The notes below the pieces were generated by a model. That model made no database searches. It was not told where the DNA came from and was given only the letters and a program-made list of their open reading frames with translations. Below, one piece after another: positions 51,502-60,503 of a stretch of 64,000 nucleotides of DNA. The stretch comes from Planctomycetales bacterium. Its GTDB lineage: Bacteria > Planctomycetota > SZUA-567. The position numbers and the translations under genes are program-made. Each line of letters begins with the position of its first letter. The first letter of the stretch is position 1. The stretch covers positions 1-64,000 of the forward strand of contig BNUQ01000006.1 of assembly GCA_025997475.1 (NCBI GenBank). The letters are read 5' to 3'.

Positions 51502-52086
51502 CTACTCCACCGCGCGGCGGACTTCGTCGTGGAGCGCCGTCAATTCGCGTCCGGCGGGAGTGCCGAATTTTTCCGCGATCAGCATCATCCGCAACTCGCC
51601 GATTAAATAAAAACTGCCGGCGACGCACACCAAACCGCGCTCGCCCGCCAAGACCTGCGCCGCCAAGGTCGCTGTAACCGGAGTAAATCCGGCGCGGAAA
51701 CGGTCGACGCGGGCGGGGAATAATCTGACCGCTTCTGCGCGCAAAAATTCCGGCGCGGCGGCGCGACCGTTGGCGCTTTGCGTGAAAAAATTGCCGACCG
51801 CGCCGCCCAAAATCAAACCGAGCGCCCACAACGGCGCGGGCTTGCGGCGATGCGACCACGCCAACCACGTTACCACCGCCATCATCGCCGCCGTCAACAG
51901 CAACAGCGCGAGCGGCGCGCCACTGCCCAATCCCCACAACGCGCCCTCGTTGATGTGCCGCGTAAAACTTAAATAGCCGGGAATGAGGTCGAAGACGCCG
52001 CGCGTCGCGAGCCACGCGAAAACCGCGTGTTTGCTCCCCAAGTCAAGCGCCGCCGTCAGCGCCGCGATTAACCAGAAATAACGCAT
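51502..52086 (-). pseudogene. Chimera of lspA 5' half and folC 3' end
   Basis: One 194-codon frame. Residues 1-100 are identical to LspA up to GGAVGNF; from 101 on the sequence is the C-terminus of a folylpolyglutamate synthase-like protein (TQSANGRAAAPEFLRAEA, GLVCVAGSFYLIGELR). The junction (about 51786) removes both catalytic Asp of LspA and leaves only the last 94 residues of FolC, so neither activity is expected. The intact folC should lie elsewhere in the genome. Confidence 0.85.
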
Positions 52087-52250
52087 AGTTTTTCCAGAGT
52101 TGAGAGTTGAAGGTTGAGAGAGAAAAGGGGAAAGTTGCGTTTTCTGCGTTTCTTAAACCGCTTAAAATTCTTACGCTTCTTAAATCCTAAATCCGTTCAC
52201 GTGCGGCGCAAAATTTAGCGCAAAAAAGACGAAAAGGGAGTGCTAAAAAA
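51786..52250 (-). repeat. Segmental duplication, copy 2
   Basis: Partner of 49274-49738, same orientation. It includes the heptamer repeat upstream of lspA (AGTTGAG/AGTTGAA) and ends at TGCTAAAAAA. Confidence 0.95.
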
Positions 52251-52252
52251 TT

Positions 52253-52312
52253 TAGGTCGTATTCATTTTGAATTGCCGTCGCAGTTCGCCAATCATCGCG
52301 AACATCAGGCAG
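52253..52312 (-). mobile_element. Degenerate IS5/IS427-type end
   Basis: TAGGTCGTATTCATTTTGAA and the following GTTCGCCAATCATCGCGAAC match, with many substitutions, the left end of the IS at 7664. On the minus strand it still reads as a transposase tail (MFAMIGELRRQF). The remainder up to 52511 shows only AT-rich text with TTCTTAA-like units and no gene. Confidence 0.7.
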
Positions 52313-52511
52313 GTCTAATTAAAACTCCATAAAAAGAGGAAACCCAAATAAAGAGCGGTCGCCGCCGCGGCGCGGGCGTTATGGCGGCGGTAATTAAAAC
52401 CGGTATGATAAACAACGCAAAATTGAAGAATCTTGAATCTTAAAGATTCTTAAGTCCCTTAAAATTATTATCGTCGGGGCGCGCCCGCTCTCCGGCGAAC
52501 AAGGAGCAATT

Positions 52512-54500
52512 ATGGATAACCGCATCGAAACCGCGTCCCGCGCCGAAACCGTCGCGCTCGGCGGCGGATTTTTGCAACTCGCGGTGAGCGTCGCGCTGTT
52601 GATTTTGTCGTTGCACTCGCCGGAAAAATTAGTCCTGCAAATTATCGCGGCGCAAACCGGCGCCGGCGTCGCGGTCTTTCTCGCCTGCTTCGCCCACTTG
52701 CGCCTCCGCCGCGCCCGCGTCCTCGAACAACTCGACCGCGAGCAAGTCGAAAATTCGCGCCACGCCCAAGGACTGGCGTCGCTGTTCAGCCCCGACGACA
52801 TTCCGCCCGCCGAGCGCAATTGGCGGCAATTCAATAAGTATCTCACGCCGGCCATCAGCGTCGTTATCGCCTTATTATTATTGACGCCGCTGGCGCGACT
52901 GCTCGCCGGCGAGTTCGCTTTATTCTCCGCCTTGCCGCTAAAAATCGACGTTTTGCTCGGCATTTTGCCGTTGCTCGCGGCGTTTTTGTTGTTCCTCACC
53001 GGCACTTACGCCTCGGGTTTGGCGCGGGTTCCCGCGTGGCGCAACTTGCGCGCCGGCGCCGGTTACGCGCTCGTCTCGGCGCTGTGGCTGGCGCTGTTGG
53101 GCGTAACCGCGTTGCTCGGTTTCAAAATCAGTTTTTATCCTCTGCGCGTCGCGGCGTTGCTGACGGTCGCGGGCGCGACGTTGCAAGCGGTCGAAATTTT
53201 GCTGACGACGGTTTTTGAGCATTACCGTCCGCGCGTCGCCAAAGTCGAGCCGCGCGCGCCTTACGACTCGCGCTTGTCAGGATTGCTCGCCGAGCCGGAG
53301 GGCGTTTTTCAGGCGCTCTCGCAAACGCTCGATTATCAATTCGGTTTTCGCGTGTCGGACACGTGGTTTTTCCGCTTCGTCGAAAAATCGCTCGCGCCGT
53401 TGGTGTTGCTGATGTTGGCGACGTTGTGGCTGATGTCGTGCGTCGTCGTCGTCGCGCCCGGGCACGCCGTCGTCGTCGAGCGCTTCGGCGCGCCGCGCGG
53501 CTTGGGCAATCGTCAACTGCAAGCCGTCGATTGGGACGCCTTCGCCCGCGAATATCCGCCGCTGAAAAACGGTCTGCATTTCAAGTTGCCGTTTCCGTTT
53601 GAGCGCGTCTTAACGGTTACGCAAGACCGCTCGACGGTGCTTACTTTCGGACATCGCGAAGACGACGCGCCCGCCGTCGCGGACGATGGACACGGACACG
53701 GCGACGAAGCGGCGGACGAATCGGGCGCGGCAAATTGGGAAGTGGTGCACGCGACCGACGAAACGCAATATCTGATGCCGTTGCTCGACCGCGACGCCGT
53801 CGCCGGCAAAGCGGGCGGTCCCGACGTGATGTTGTTGTCGGGCGAATTTTTGGTGGAGTATCGGATTGCGAGCGACGCGGACGTGTATCGGTTTTTATAC
53901 AACTATCGCGACGGCGCCGCGATGTTGCCGGTGTTGGTTGAGCGGGAACTGACGGCGTCGCTGGCGGGCGAGGATTTTTGGCGGGTGTTGACGGCGCAAG
54001 CCGACATCGGGACGCGCGTGTTTGACCGCCTCGCGGCGGCGATTCGGGACGCGGGGTTGGGGCTGACGGCGCAGGCGTTTATCATCGCCAACACGCATCC
54101 GCCGGCGGGCGAAACGGGCAAGGCGTTTTTAGCGGTAACGTCGAGCGCGCAACGGCAGGAAACGGAAATCAACGACGGCAAAATCGAAGCGACGAAAATT
54201 TTGGGTTTGGCGCCGGCGGAAGCGGAAGAGGTGGTCAACGAGGCGGAGGCGTATAAGCGGCGGCGGACGGCGCTGGCGCAAGCCGACCGCGATTGGTTTG
54301 CCCATCAATTACAGGCCTACGCGGCGGCGGGCGGCATTTTCCGTGCGGAAAAGGAAATGCGAATGTTGGAAAACGGCTTGGGCAAAACGCGCAAGGTCTT
54401 ACTGCCGAACGCGGCGACGCTGATTATGGACGACAGCAAAGCCATCGACCCCAACGACATCAACAGCATTATGGCGCGACAGTTGGCGGGGAACGAGTGA
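52512..54500 (+). CDS. HflK-like SPFH/Band 7 membrane protein with long N-terminal membrane extension
   Basis: 662 residues behind AAGGAG. Residues about 15-240 carry several transmembrane helices not present in classical HflK. A further helix at about 300-320 leads into the SPFH domain (VVAPGHAVVVERFGAP, NGLHFKLPFPFERVLTVTQD, LLSGEFLVEYRI). The C-terminus has the HflK-type Ala/Glu coiled coil (APAEAEEVVNEAEAYKRR). Such proteins form cages around FtsH-type proteases. No hflC follows. A His/Asp-rich insertion (DDGHGHGDEAADE) lies inside the domain. Confidence 0.85.
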   Translation: MDNRIETASRAETVALGGGFLQLAVSVALLILSLHSPEKLVLQIIAAQTGAGVAVFLACFAHLRLRRARVLEQLDREQVENSRHAQGLASLFSPDDIPPAERNWRQFNKYLTPAISVVIALLLLTPLARLLAGEFALFSALPLKIDVLLGILPLLAAFLLFLTGTYASGLARVPAWRNLRAGAGYALVSALWLALLGVTALLGFKISFYPLRVAALLTVAGATLQAVEILLTTVFEHYRPRVAKVEPRAPYDSRLSGLLAEPEGVFQALSQTLDYQFGFRVSDTWFFRFVEKSLAPLVLLMLATLWLMSCVVVVAPGHAVVVERFGAPRGLGNRQLQAVDWDAFAREYPPLKNGLHFKLPFPFERVLTVTQDRSTVLTFGHREDDAPAVADDGHGHGDEAADESGAANWEVVHATDETQYLMPLLDRDAVAGKAGGPDVMLLSGEFLVEYRIASDADVYRFLYNYRDGAAMLPVLVERELTASLAGEDFWRVLTAQADIGTRVFDRLAAAIRDAGLGLTAQAFIIANTHPPAGETGKAFLAVTSSAQRQETEINDGKIEATKILGLAPAEAEEVVNEAEAYKRRRTALAQADRDWFAHQLQAYAAAGGIFRAEKEMRMLENGLGKTRKVLLPNAATLIMDDSKAIDPNDINSIMARQLAGNE

Positions 54501-54686
54501 GCGGTGGGCAGTTTTCGGCGGCAATTTATTGCCGCCGACTGCAAGGCGCGACGCGCGGCAAACTTCAATCGCCCGCCGTTTTAACGGCGGGTAAGATTTG
54601 AAAGTAAAGCCGCCCGCTTCGCCTTTGTAATTTGCCCCGTGGGCGCAATACTTCCCGACTTTCAATTCTTAATGAAAGGGATAAAT

Positions 54687-55223
54687 ATGTGGAAATTCTT
54701 ACCGGTGTTGGCGCTGGCGGTGTCGGCGACGGCGGCGGAAAATTTGTCCGCGCCGCCCCCGTTTGACCAACCGGCGGTGTCGCCGGCGGCGGAATTGTTG
54801 CGGCTGTTGAATTTCGAGCGGGTCTATGACGGCGCGTTGCGGCAACAGATGCAGGAATTAGCCGCGCAACTGCCGTTAGCCGCGCAACACGCCGACGAGT
54901 TGCAACAATTCAGCGAGCAATATCTGAATTACGCGACGCTGAAACCGCAGATTGAAGCGGCTTACACGACGACGTTTTCCGACGAGGAATTAACGGAATT
55001 GGTCAACTTTTTCGCCACGCCGACCGGTCGCAAATGGGCGGAAAAATATCCCGAACTCTTGCGGCAAGTCCGCGAAATCGGCGCGGCGCAAACCCGCGCC
55101 CATGCCGCCGAATTGCAACAAATCCTCACCGGCAATTTGCCCGCCGCCGCGCCGGAAGCAGTCCCGGCGCTCGCGGCGCCGGAGGCGGCGAAAGACGAAC
55201 GGATGCCGGACGACGAATGGTGA
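54687..55223 (+). CDS. Exported DUF2059 domain protein
   Basis: 178 residues from ATG 54687 (GAAAGGGATAAAT). Signal peptide MWKFLPVLALAVSATAAE, so probably periplasmic. The core AAYTTTFSDEELTELVNFFATPTGRKWAEKYPEL is the DUF2059 signature. Function of the family is unknown. The FKBP gene follows 45 bases on. Confidence 0.85.
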   Translation: MWKFLPVLALAVSATAAENLSAPPPFDQPAVSPAAELLRLLNFERVYDGALRQQMQELAAQLPLAAQHADELQQFSEQYLNYATLKPQIEAAYTTTFSDEELTELVNFFATPTGRKWAEKYPELLRQVREIGAAQTRAHAAELQQILTGNLPAAAPEAVPALAAPEAAKDERMPDDEW

Positions 55224-55267
55224 CGCGCAATTAAAATTTATTTCCTCAAACGATAAGGAGAAGAAAA

Positions 55268-56029
55268 ATGGCAAGGTTTTGGCAGGGATTGTTGTTGACG
55301 GCGGCGCTCGCGGCGACGCCGGTTTTGGCGGGCGAAGCGACCGACGCTCTGCAAACGGACGCGCAAAAAAGCGGCTACGCGATGGGGCTGTTGTTGTCGC
55401 AACAATCGCAACAGATGTTCGGACCGGTGTTGAAAAACGTGGACTTAAACGCGCTGGGACAGGGCGTCGCCGACGGGCTGAATAAATCGCTCCACGACGG
55501 AGCGCTGAAAATGGACGATGCCGCGATTAAAGCGGTGTTGCAAAAACTGAACGACCAAGTGCAGGAAGAAATCAAGAAAGAGGTGGAAACGATGCAAAAA
55601 CAAGTCGCGGAAAACGCCGTGGTCGCCGAGAAATTTATGGCGGAAAACAAGAGCAAACCGGGTATCAAAACCACCGAGACCGGCTTGCAATATCTCGTCG
55701 TCAAAGAAGGCGACGGCGCGACGCCCCAAGAGGGCGACACCGTGTCGGTGCATTACGTCGGCAAATTGACCGACGGCAAAGAATTTGACAGTTCGGTGGC
55801 GCGCGACGAACCGTTTGATTTTGAATACCCCGGTCCGGTGATTGAGGGGTGGAACGAAATTTTGGGCTTGATGAAAGCCGGCGGGAAAGTTACGGCGTTC
55901 TTGCCGCCGGCGTTGGCTTACGGCGACCGCGGCGCGCCGCCGGTCATTCCGCCGGCGTCGGTGCTGGTCTTCGACATCGAACTGCTGAAAGTTACGCCGA
56001 AAGCGGCGGGGGAAGAAGCGGGGAAATAA
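55268..56029 (+). CDS. FKBP-type peptidyl-prolyl isomerase (Mip/FklB type)
   Basis: 253 residues behind AAGGAGAAG. Signal peptide (about 1-20), a helical dimerisation N-domain with SYAMGLLLSQQ-like text (KSGYAMGLLLSQQ), then the FKBP domain: GDTVSVHYVGKLTDGKEFDS, FDFEYPGPVIEGWNEILGLM, AYGDRGAPPVIPPASVLVFD. A periplasmic folding helper. Typical domain order and length for Mip-like proteins. Confidence 0.95.
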   Translation: MARFWQGLLLTAALAATPVLAGEATDALQTDAQKSGYAMGLLLSQQSQQMFGPVLKNVDLNALGQGVADGLNKSLHDGALKMDDAAIKAVLQKLNDQVQEEIKKEVETMQKQVAENAVVAEKFMAENKSKPGIKTTETGLQYLVVKEGDGATPQEGDTVSVHYVGKLTDGKEFDSSVARDEPFDFEYPGPVIEGWNEILGLMKAGGKVTAFLPPALAYGDRGAPPVIPPASVLVFDIELLKVTPKAAGEEAGK

Positions 56030-56064
56030 AAGGGGTTGAGCGTTGAAATAGATTCTGTTCCGCT

Positions 56065-56098
56065 AAAACCGCCCGTGGCGACGGGCGGTTTTATTTTT
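56065..56098 (+). terminator. Terminator after FKBP gene
   Basis: AAAACCGCCCGT (56065-56076) and ACGGGCGGTTTT (56081-56092), loop GGCG, followed by ATTTTT. Confidence 0.92.
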
Positions 56099-56210
56099 CG
56101 CCGCGACCCGCGAACCGGCATAATTTTCAATTGCTCTTTTTCCGCGCCGCGCTTACACTTCGCCGTTTTCAATTGCTTAAAATTCTCAAAACGAGCAAGG
56201 AGACCAAACG

Positions 56211-56807
56211 ATGGGTTGCGACGACAAAGATAGCGACGACAAAAAAGAGGAAAAGAAAGACGACGGCAACTGGGGCAAGGAACTTTTGCAATCGCGCTCC
56301 ATCATCATTTCCGAAGAAGTCAGCGAGGAATTGGCGCAAAAAATTTACGCGCAATTGCTGGTGCTTAATCAGCGCTCGACCGTCGAGCCGATTTACGTTT
56401 ATCTGAACACGCCGGGCGGCGACGCCGACAGCGGTTTCGGCATCTACGATATGATGCGCTTCGTCGAAGCGCCGGTCGTTACGATTGTCGCCGGACTGTG
56501 CGCCAGCGCCGGCGTAACCATTTTTCTCGGCGCCGATCCGGGCAAAAATTTCGCCCTGCCGAACGCGCGGTTTTTGTTGCATCAACCCTCGACCGGCGTG
56601 CAGGGACAGGCGTCGGACTTGGAAATCACCGCCAACGAAATCAACAAGACGCGCGAGCGCTACAATCAAGTCGTCGCCGCCGTCACCGGCAGACCGCTCA
56701 ACCAAATCCGCGACGACGCCGACCGCGATTTTTGGATGAGTGCCGAAGAGGCGCGGCAATACGGCTTGGTCGCCAAAATCATCACCCGCCGCGACGAAAC
56801 CAATTAA
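56211..56807 (+). CDS. clpP: ClpP-type serine protease
   Basis: 198 residues behind AAGGAG. Triad visible: Ser in GLCASAGVTIF, His in RFLLHQPSTG, Asp in DDADRDFWMS. PIYVYLNTPGGDADSGF gives the oxyanion strand. The first 20 residues are unusually acidic and Lys-rich (GCDDKDSDDKKEEKK) instead of the normal processed prosequence. clpX is not next to it, so it may be a second, divergent ClpP working with another ATPase. Confidence 0.9.
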   Translation: MGCDDKDSDDKKEEKKDDGNWGKELLQSRSIIISEEVSEELAQKIYAQLLVLNQRSTVEPIYVYLNTPGGDADSGFGIYDMMRFVEAPVVTIVAGLCASAGVTIFLGADPGKNFALPNARFLLHQPSTGVQGQASDLEITANEINKTRERYNQVVAAVTGRPLNQIRDDADRDFWMSAEEARQYGLVAKIITRRDETN

Positions 56808-56912
56808 AAATTCAGAATTAAGAATTAAGAATTGAGAAGCCCGGGAATAATTACGGTCGTTAAATTCCTGCATTTTTAATTCTTGATTCTTAATTCTTAA
56901 TTCTCAATTCCC
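56808..56912. repeat. Heptamer inverted arms
   Basis: AATTAAG units on the left, TTTTTAA, TTCTTGA, two TTCTTAA and TTCTCAA on the right. The following gene starts three bases after the array, without ribosome site. Confidence 0.82.
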
Positions 56913-56913
56913 G

Positions 56914-57984
56914 ATGCTTGCCCTCTTCCGCCTACTTCGTTTGCCCGCCACGGTCGTCGCGTTGGCCGATATTCTCGCCGGATGCTGGTTGTTGCGCTTT
57001 GCCGGTTTGGGCGGCGACCTCGCGCGTCTGCCGGCGTTATTGTTGGCGGGCGCGGCGCTGTTTTTGGCGGCGACCGCGTGGCGCGACTGGTTCGGCTACG
57101 CGCGCGACAAAATCCTCAATCCGCGGCAACCGTTGCCCGCCGGCGAAATTTCCCTGACCACCGCTTATTTGCTCGGCGCCGGTTTGACCGTCGCCGGTTT
57201 GATGTTGGCGATGACCGCCGGTTACGCGGCGTTTTATCTCGCCGCCGCCTTGGCGCTGTTATTGCTCGCCGAAGCCGTCGCGTTCCGCTCGGCGGAAATT
57301 ATCGCGCCGCTGACGCGCGGCGCGATTCGCGCCGGCGCGGTCGTTTTCGGTATGAGCGTCCACGCCGGTTTGCCGTGGCTCGCCGCCGAGCCGACCGTGT
57401 GGTTGCCGCCGCTGTTGGTCGGGATTTACGCCGCCCTGACGACGACGTTGGCGCGCTGGGCGCGGCGGGAAATTATGGAAATTCCGGTTGTCGACCGCGC
57501 GGTGGACACGCCGACGGAAATGGACGAACTCGTCCCGCCGCTCACCGGCACCGAACAAAGCGAGTGGCAACGCCGCCGCGAATTGTGGACGTTGACGCGC
57601 CAGAATCACGCCGACCACTTCCGGCGCGCGCCGCATAATTATTTGTTGTCCGTGCGCGGTGCGAAATTCACGCTCGTCGCGCTCTTCCTGACGCCGCTCG
57701 CGGCGGCGCTGATTCTGCCGCGTCCGTTGCCGGTGTTGCTCGGCGTTTTGGCGCTGTGGTTGTGGCTGAGCCGACCGGCGCGGGACTGGTGGATAAAACC
57801 CGATTACGCGACCTTGCCGCGTTTGGTCAAACGCGCGTTGTCCGGCGCTTGTATCTTTAACGCCTTCGTCGTCGCCGGTTTTTGCGGCAATTTTTGGGGC
57901 GGCGAATGGCGGGTCTGCGCCGTCATCGCGCTCCTCGCCGCGCCGGCGCTGGGGCTTAACCGGCAAAAGGCAATTGCGAATTAA
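56914..57984 (+). CDS. UbiA-like prenyltransferase superfamily membrane protein
   Basis: 356 residues, about eight to nine hydrophobic segments. RLLRLPATVVALADILAGCW at the start and DWFGYARDKILNPRQPLPAGEIS correspond to the first Asp-rich UbiA motif, similar to the EboC group. The second Asp motif is not clear, and an extra soluble loop (about 185-245) is present. It probably transfers a prenyl group to an aromatic acceptor, but the weak second motif leaves activity open. Confidence 0.7.
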   Translation: MLALFRLLRLPATVVALADILAGCWLLRFAGLGGDLARLPALLLAGAALFLAATAWRDWFGYARDKILNPRQPLPAGEISLTTAYLLGAGLTVAGLMLAMTAGYAAFYLAAALALLLLAEAVAFRSAEIIAPLTRGAIRAGAVVFGMSVHAGLPWLAAEPTVWLPPLLVGIYAALTTTLARWARREIMEIPVVDRAVDTPTEMDELVPPLTGTEQSEWQRRRELWTLTRQNHADHFRRAPHNYLLSVRGAKFTLVALFLTPLAAALILPRPLPVLLGVLALWLWLSRPARDWWIKPDYATLPRLVKRALSGACIFNAFVVAGFCGNFWGGEWRVCAVIALLAAPALGLNRQKAIAN

Positions 57985-58145
57985 AAATTACAAATTACGG
58001 AAAGAGAGTTGGTAGTCGGTAGTTTTTAGTTGATAGCGGTGGAGTTTTATGGGCAAATCCGCGAGCGTCCGCGAAGCGAATCTTTGACCGTCAAACTCCA
58101 CCGCTAAAAACTACCGACTATTAACTACCGACTGCTCTTCATTCG
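57985..58145. repeat. Heptamer arms around conserved core
   Basis: GTAGTCG, GTAGTTT and TTAGTTG units on the left, CTAAAAA, CTACCGA, CTATTAA and CTACCGA on the right. The core has GGTGGAGTTTTATGGGC ... CGCGAAGCGAAT ... AAACTCCACC. The longest copy in the window. Confidence 0.88.
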
Positions 58146-58192
58146 TAATTGCGTTCTCCCCTGCCGGTAAAAATGTAAAAAAGGAAAAACCG

Positions 58193-59068
58193 ATGCTCAC
58201 CGAAGCCATTCGCAAGAGCGACGCGTTAGTCGAAGCGTTGCCCTACATCAAGCAATTCCGCGACCAAATTGTCGTCATCAAATTAGGCGGTAGCGCGCAG
58301 GAAGACGAGACGGTGTTGCGACACATTTTCGCCGACATTGATTTTATGTTGCAAGTCGGCATGAAGCCGGTCGTGGTGCATGGCGGCGGCAAAGAAATCA
58401 CGCGGGCGCTCGCGCAGTCGGGCTTGCCGACGCGCTTTGTCAACGGTCATCGCTACACCGACGCGGCGACGTTGGCGATTGTGGCGCGGGTGCTGATGGA
58501 CGAAGTCAACCCGCATCTGCTGGCGTTGATGCGCGACATCGGCGGCAAGGCGGCGCCGCTGAACGGGCGCGACCATCACTTTCTTAAAGCCCTCAAACGC
58601 CATTATCACGGCGGCGAGGATTTGGGCTTTGTCGGCGAGCCGGTGGCGATTAACGCGGCGTTGGTGTTTGAGATTTTGGCGCGGAGCGAGGTGCCGGTGA
58701 TTGCGCCGATTGCGCACGGTTTGGGCGACGACCGCGAAACGCTTTACAACATCAACGGCGACACCGCGAGCGCGCTCATTGCCCGCGAATTGCACGCGGA
58801 GAAATTGGTGTTTTTTATGGACATCGACGGCATCCGCGCCGACCGCGACAACCCGCAAAGTTTGATTTCGCACGCGACGCAGGCGCTCATTACGGAGATG
58901 AAAAACACCGGCGCGATTAACGCGGGAATGATTCCGAAAACCGAAGCGGCGCTGTTCGCGTTGGCGGGCGGCGTCAAAAAAGTCCACATCGTTTCCGGCG
59001 GTCTGCCGCACGCGCTGTTGCTGGAAATTTTCACGCACCAAGGCGTCGGCACGGAGATTGTGTTGTAA
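58193..59068 (+). CDS. argB: Acetylglutamate kinase
   Basis: 291 residues behind AAAAAGGAAAA. Second step of arginine synthesis: phosphorylates N-acetylglutamate. VVIKLGGSAQ (nucleotide loop), PVVVHGGGKEI, RFVNGHRYTD, YNINGDTASALIA, INAGMIPKTEAA and HIVSGGLPHALLLE are the family blocks. Fits with argG in the same window though not linked to it. Confidence 0.98.
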   Translation: MLTEAIRKSDALVEALPYIKQFRDQIVVIKLGGSAQEDETVLRHIFADIDFMLQVGMKPVVVHGGGKEITRALAQSGLPTRFVNGHRYTDAATLAIVARVLMDEVNPHLLALMRDIGGKAAPLNGRDHHFLKALKRHYHGGEDLGFVGEPVAINAALVFEILARSEVPVIAPIAHGLGDDRETLYNINGDTASALIARELHAEKLVFFMDIDGIRADRDNPQSLISHATQALITEMKNTGAINAGMIPKTEAALFALAGGVKKVHIVSGGLPHALLLEIFTHQGVGTEIVL

Positions 59069-59092
59069 GGCGGGGATTTTTATGAGAGTTGT

Positions 59093-59270
59093 TCTATTCA
59101 ATTGCCACGCCTTTTAAGGCGTGGTGGACGGGTAAAGAAGAAACGGGCTTTAGCCCAAAATAAAAAATGTGGTTTAATTCCATCGGCTTTAGCCGAATGG
59201 TTTATTTGGGCTAAAGCCCATTTTAGAGAGGGCGCCGACCACGCCCTAAAGGGCGTGGCAATTGAATAGA
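59093..59270. repeat. MITE/REP-like element with 19-bp terminal inverted repeats
   Basis: TCTATTCAATTGCCACGCC at 59093 and its inverse ending 59270. Each end folds into its own hairpin (CCACGCC/GGCGTGG). Inside are three copies of a GGGCTTTAGCCC-like palindrome. No coding capacity; mobilised, if at all, by a protein elsewhere. Confidence 0.88.
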
Positions 59271-59311
59271 GCCACCGCTTGGAGCGCGGAGGATTGGCGA
59301 GAAATAACTCG

Positions 59312-60503
59312 TCAGTCGGTTGGTCTATCCGGCGGCTTCCCGCCGATTTTGTGCCGCCATAAATCCACCGTGATTTTCAGCCAGATTAACGTTACCGGCA
59401 CGGCTTTGACGGCGTATTTCGTCAGATATTCGCGGCGGAACCAGCGCGGAAACAGGTCGGTTGACGACCACGAAGAAAACAGCAACGCCGCCGCCAAGAA
59501 CGCGATATTCAGCCAATTTTTCGGCACGGTCATAAACCACAACGCCACGCCGGTCATCGGCATAATGAACATCGACGACTGTCCTTTATGATTGAAAATC
59601 ACCACCCAAATCAACAGCGCCGCGAAAAGCAAACGCCGGAAATCGGCGGCGGCGTAACTTCCCGTTTTGAGAAACGGCGACATAAAAACCGCCGCGCCCG
59701 CCAACACAAATAATTTCTTGTCGCCCTCCCAGCCAAACCAAGTGTGCAACCACCCCATCGCCGAAATGCCGTAATTCGCGCCGTGTTCAGTCAACAATAT
59801 TTGGACGTAACTGCGTCCCAAAAATTGATAATGCGCCCAGTCGATAACCAACAGCGGCGCGAGAAAGAACGCGACAAGCCAGCCCGCGGCATAACCGCAA
59901 TTGCGCCAAAAACGCGGATACAACAAAAACAGCGCGAAACCGACCACGCCGAAAAGTTTAATATACGCCGCCGCCGCGATGCTTAACGCCGCCGCGCTCG
60001 GCTTGTTTTTTTCGAGGCAACCATAACCAAAAATCAGCAACGCCGCCGTGAGCGCGTTCGATTGATTGTTCTGCACCGCCGTCATCAACGCTTGTCCGGC
60101 GATAAGAATGATGACGCCTTTTTGCAGGCGGGTGAAATGCGGCAGGTAATAAATAGCAAGCAGGAAGGAAACGGCGTTAAGCAGATTCCACGCGGTCAGC
60201 CCCAAATAATCGGGCAACGACGAAAAAACGCCAAAGGACAACGCGAAAGTCGGCGTGTATAAAAAATATCCGCCCCAATCGGTATAGAGCGCGTATAAAT
60301 TTTTATGTTCGATTAGGTGGTAAAACGAATCGCGAAAAATCAGATAGTCGCCATATTTACCCCCCCCCCCCCCCCGCAAGATTTTTAATCGACGCCAACA
60401 CCGTGAGCGCGACGATTAAACCGAACAAATACGCCGGTTGTTGCAGGACGTTTTTCGTGCGGACGATAAAGCGCGACCACGCGGTCGAACAATAATTAAG
60501 CAT
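59312..60503 (-). CDS. GT87/DUF2029 family mannosyltransferase-like membrane protein, interrupted at a poly-G tract
   Basis: The true start is ATG 60503 behind AGGAGGAG. The first 43 codons (MLNYCSTAWSRFIVR ..., helix YLFGLIVALTVLASIKN) run into 16 G and a TAA stop. One frame over, the protein continues KYGDYLIFRDSFYHLIEHKN, LYTPTFALSFGVFSSLP and about eight further helices to 59312, which is the GT87 pattern. With 15 or 18 G the frames would join into about 397 residues. Members use polyprenyl-phosphate sugars to modify envelope glycans. The ATG overlaps the xseB stop. Confidence 0.8.
60360..60375. repeat. Homopolymer of 16 C (poly-G on the coding strand)
   Basis: Inside the 5' part of the GT87 gene. 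Length decides the reading frame. By far the longest homopolymer in the window. Confidence 0.9.
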
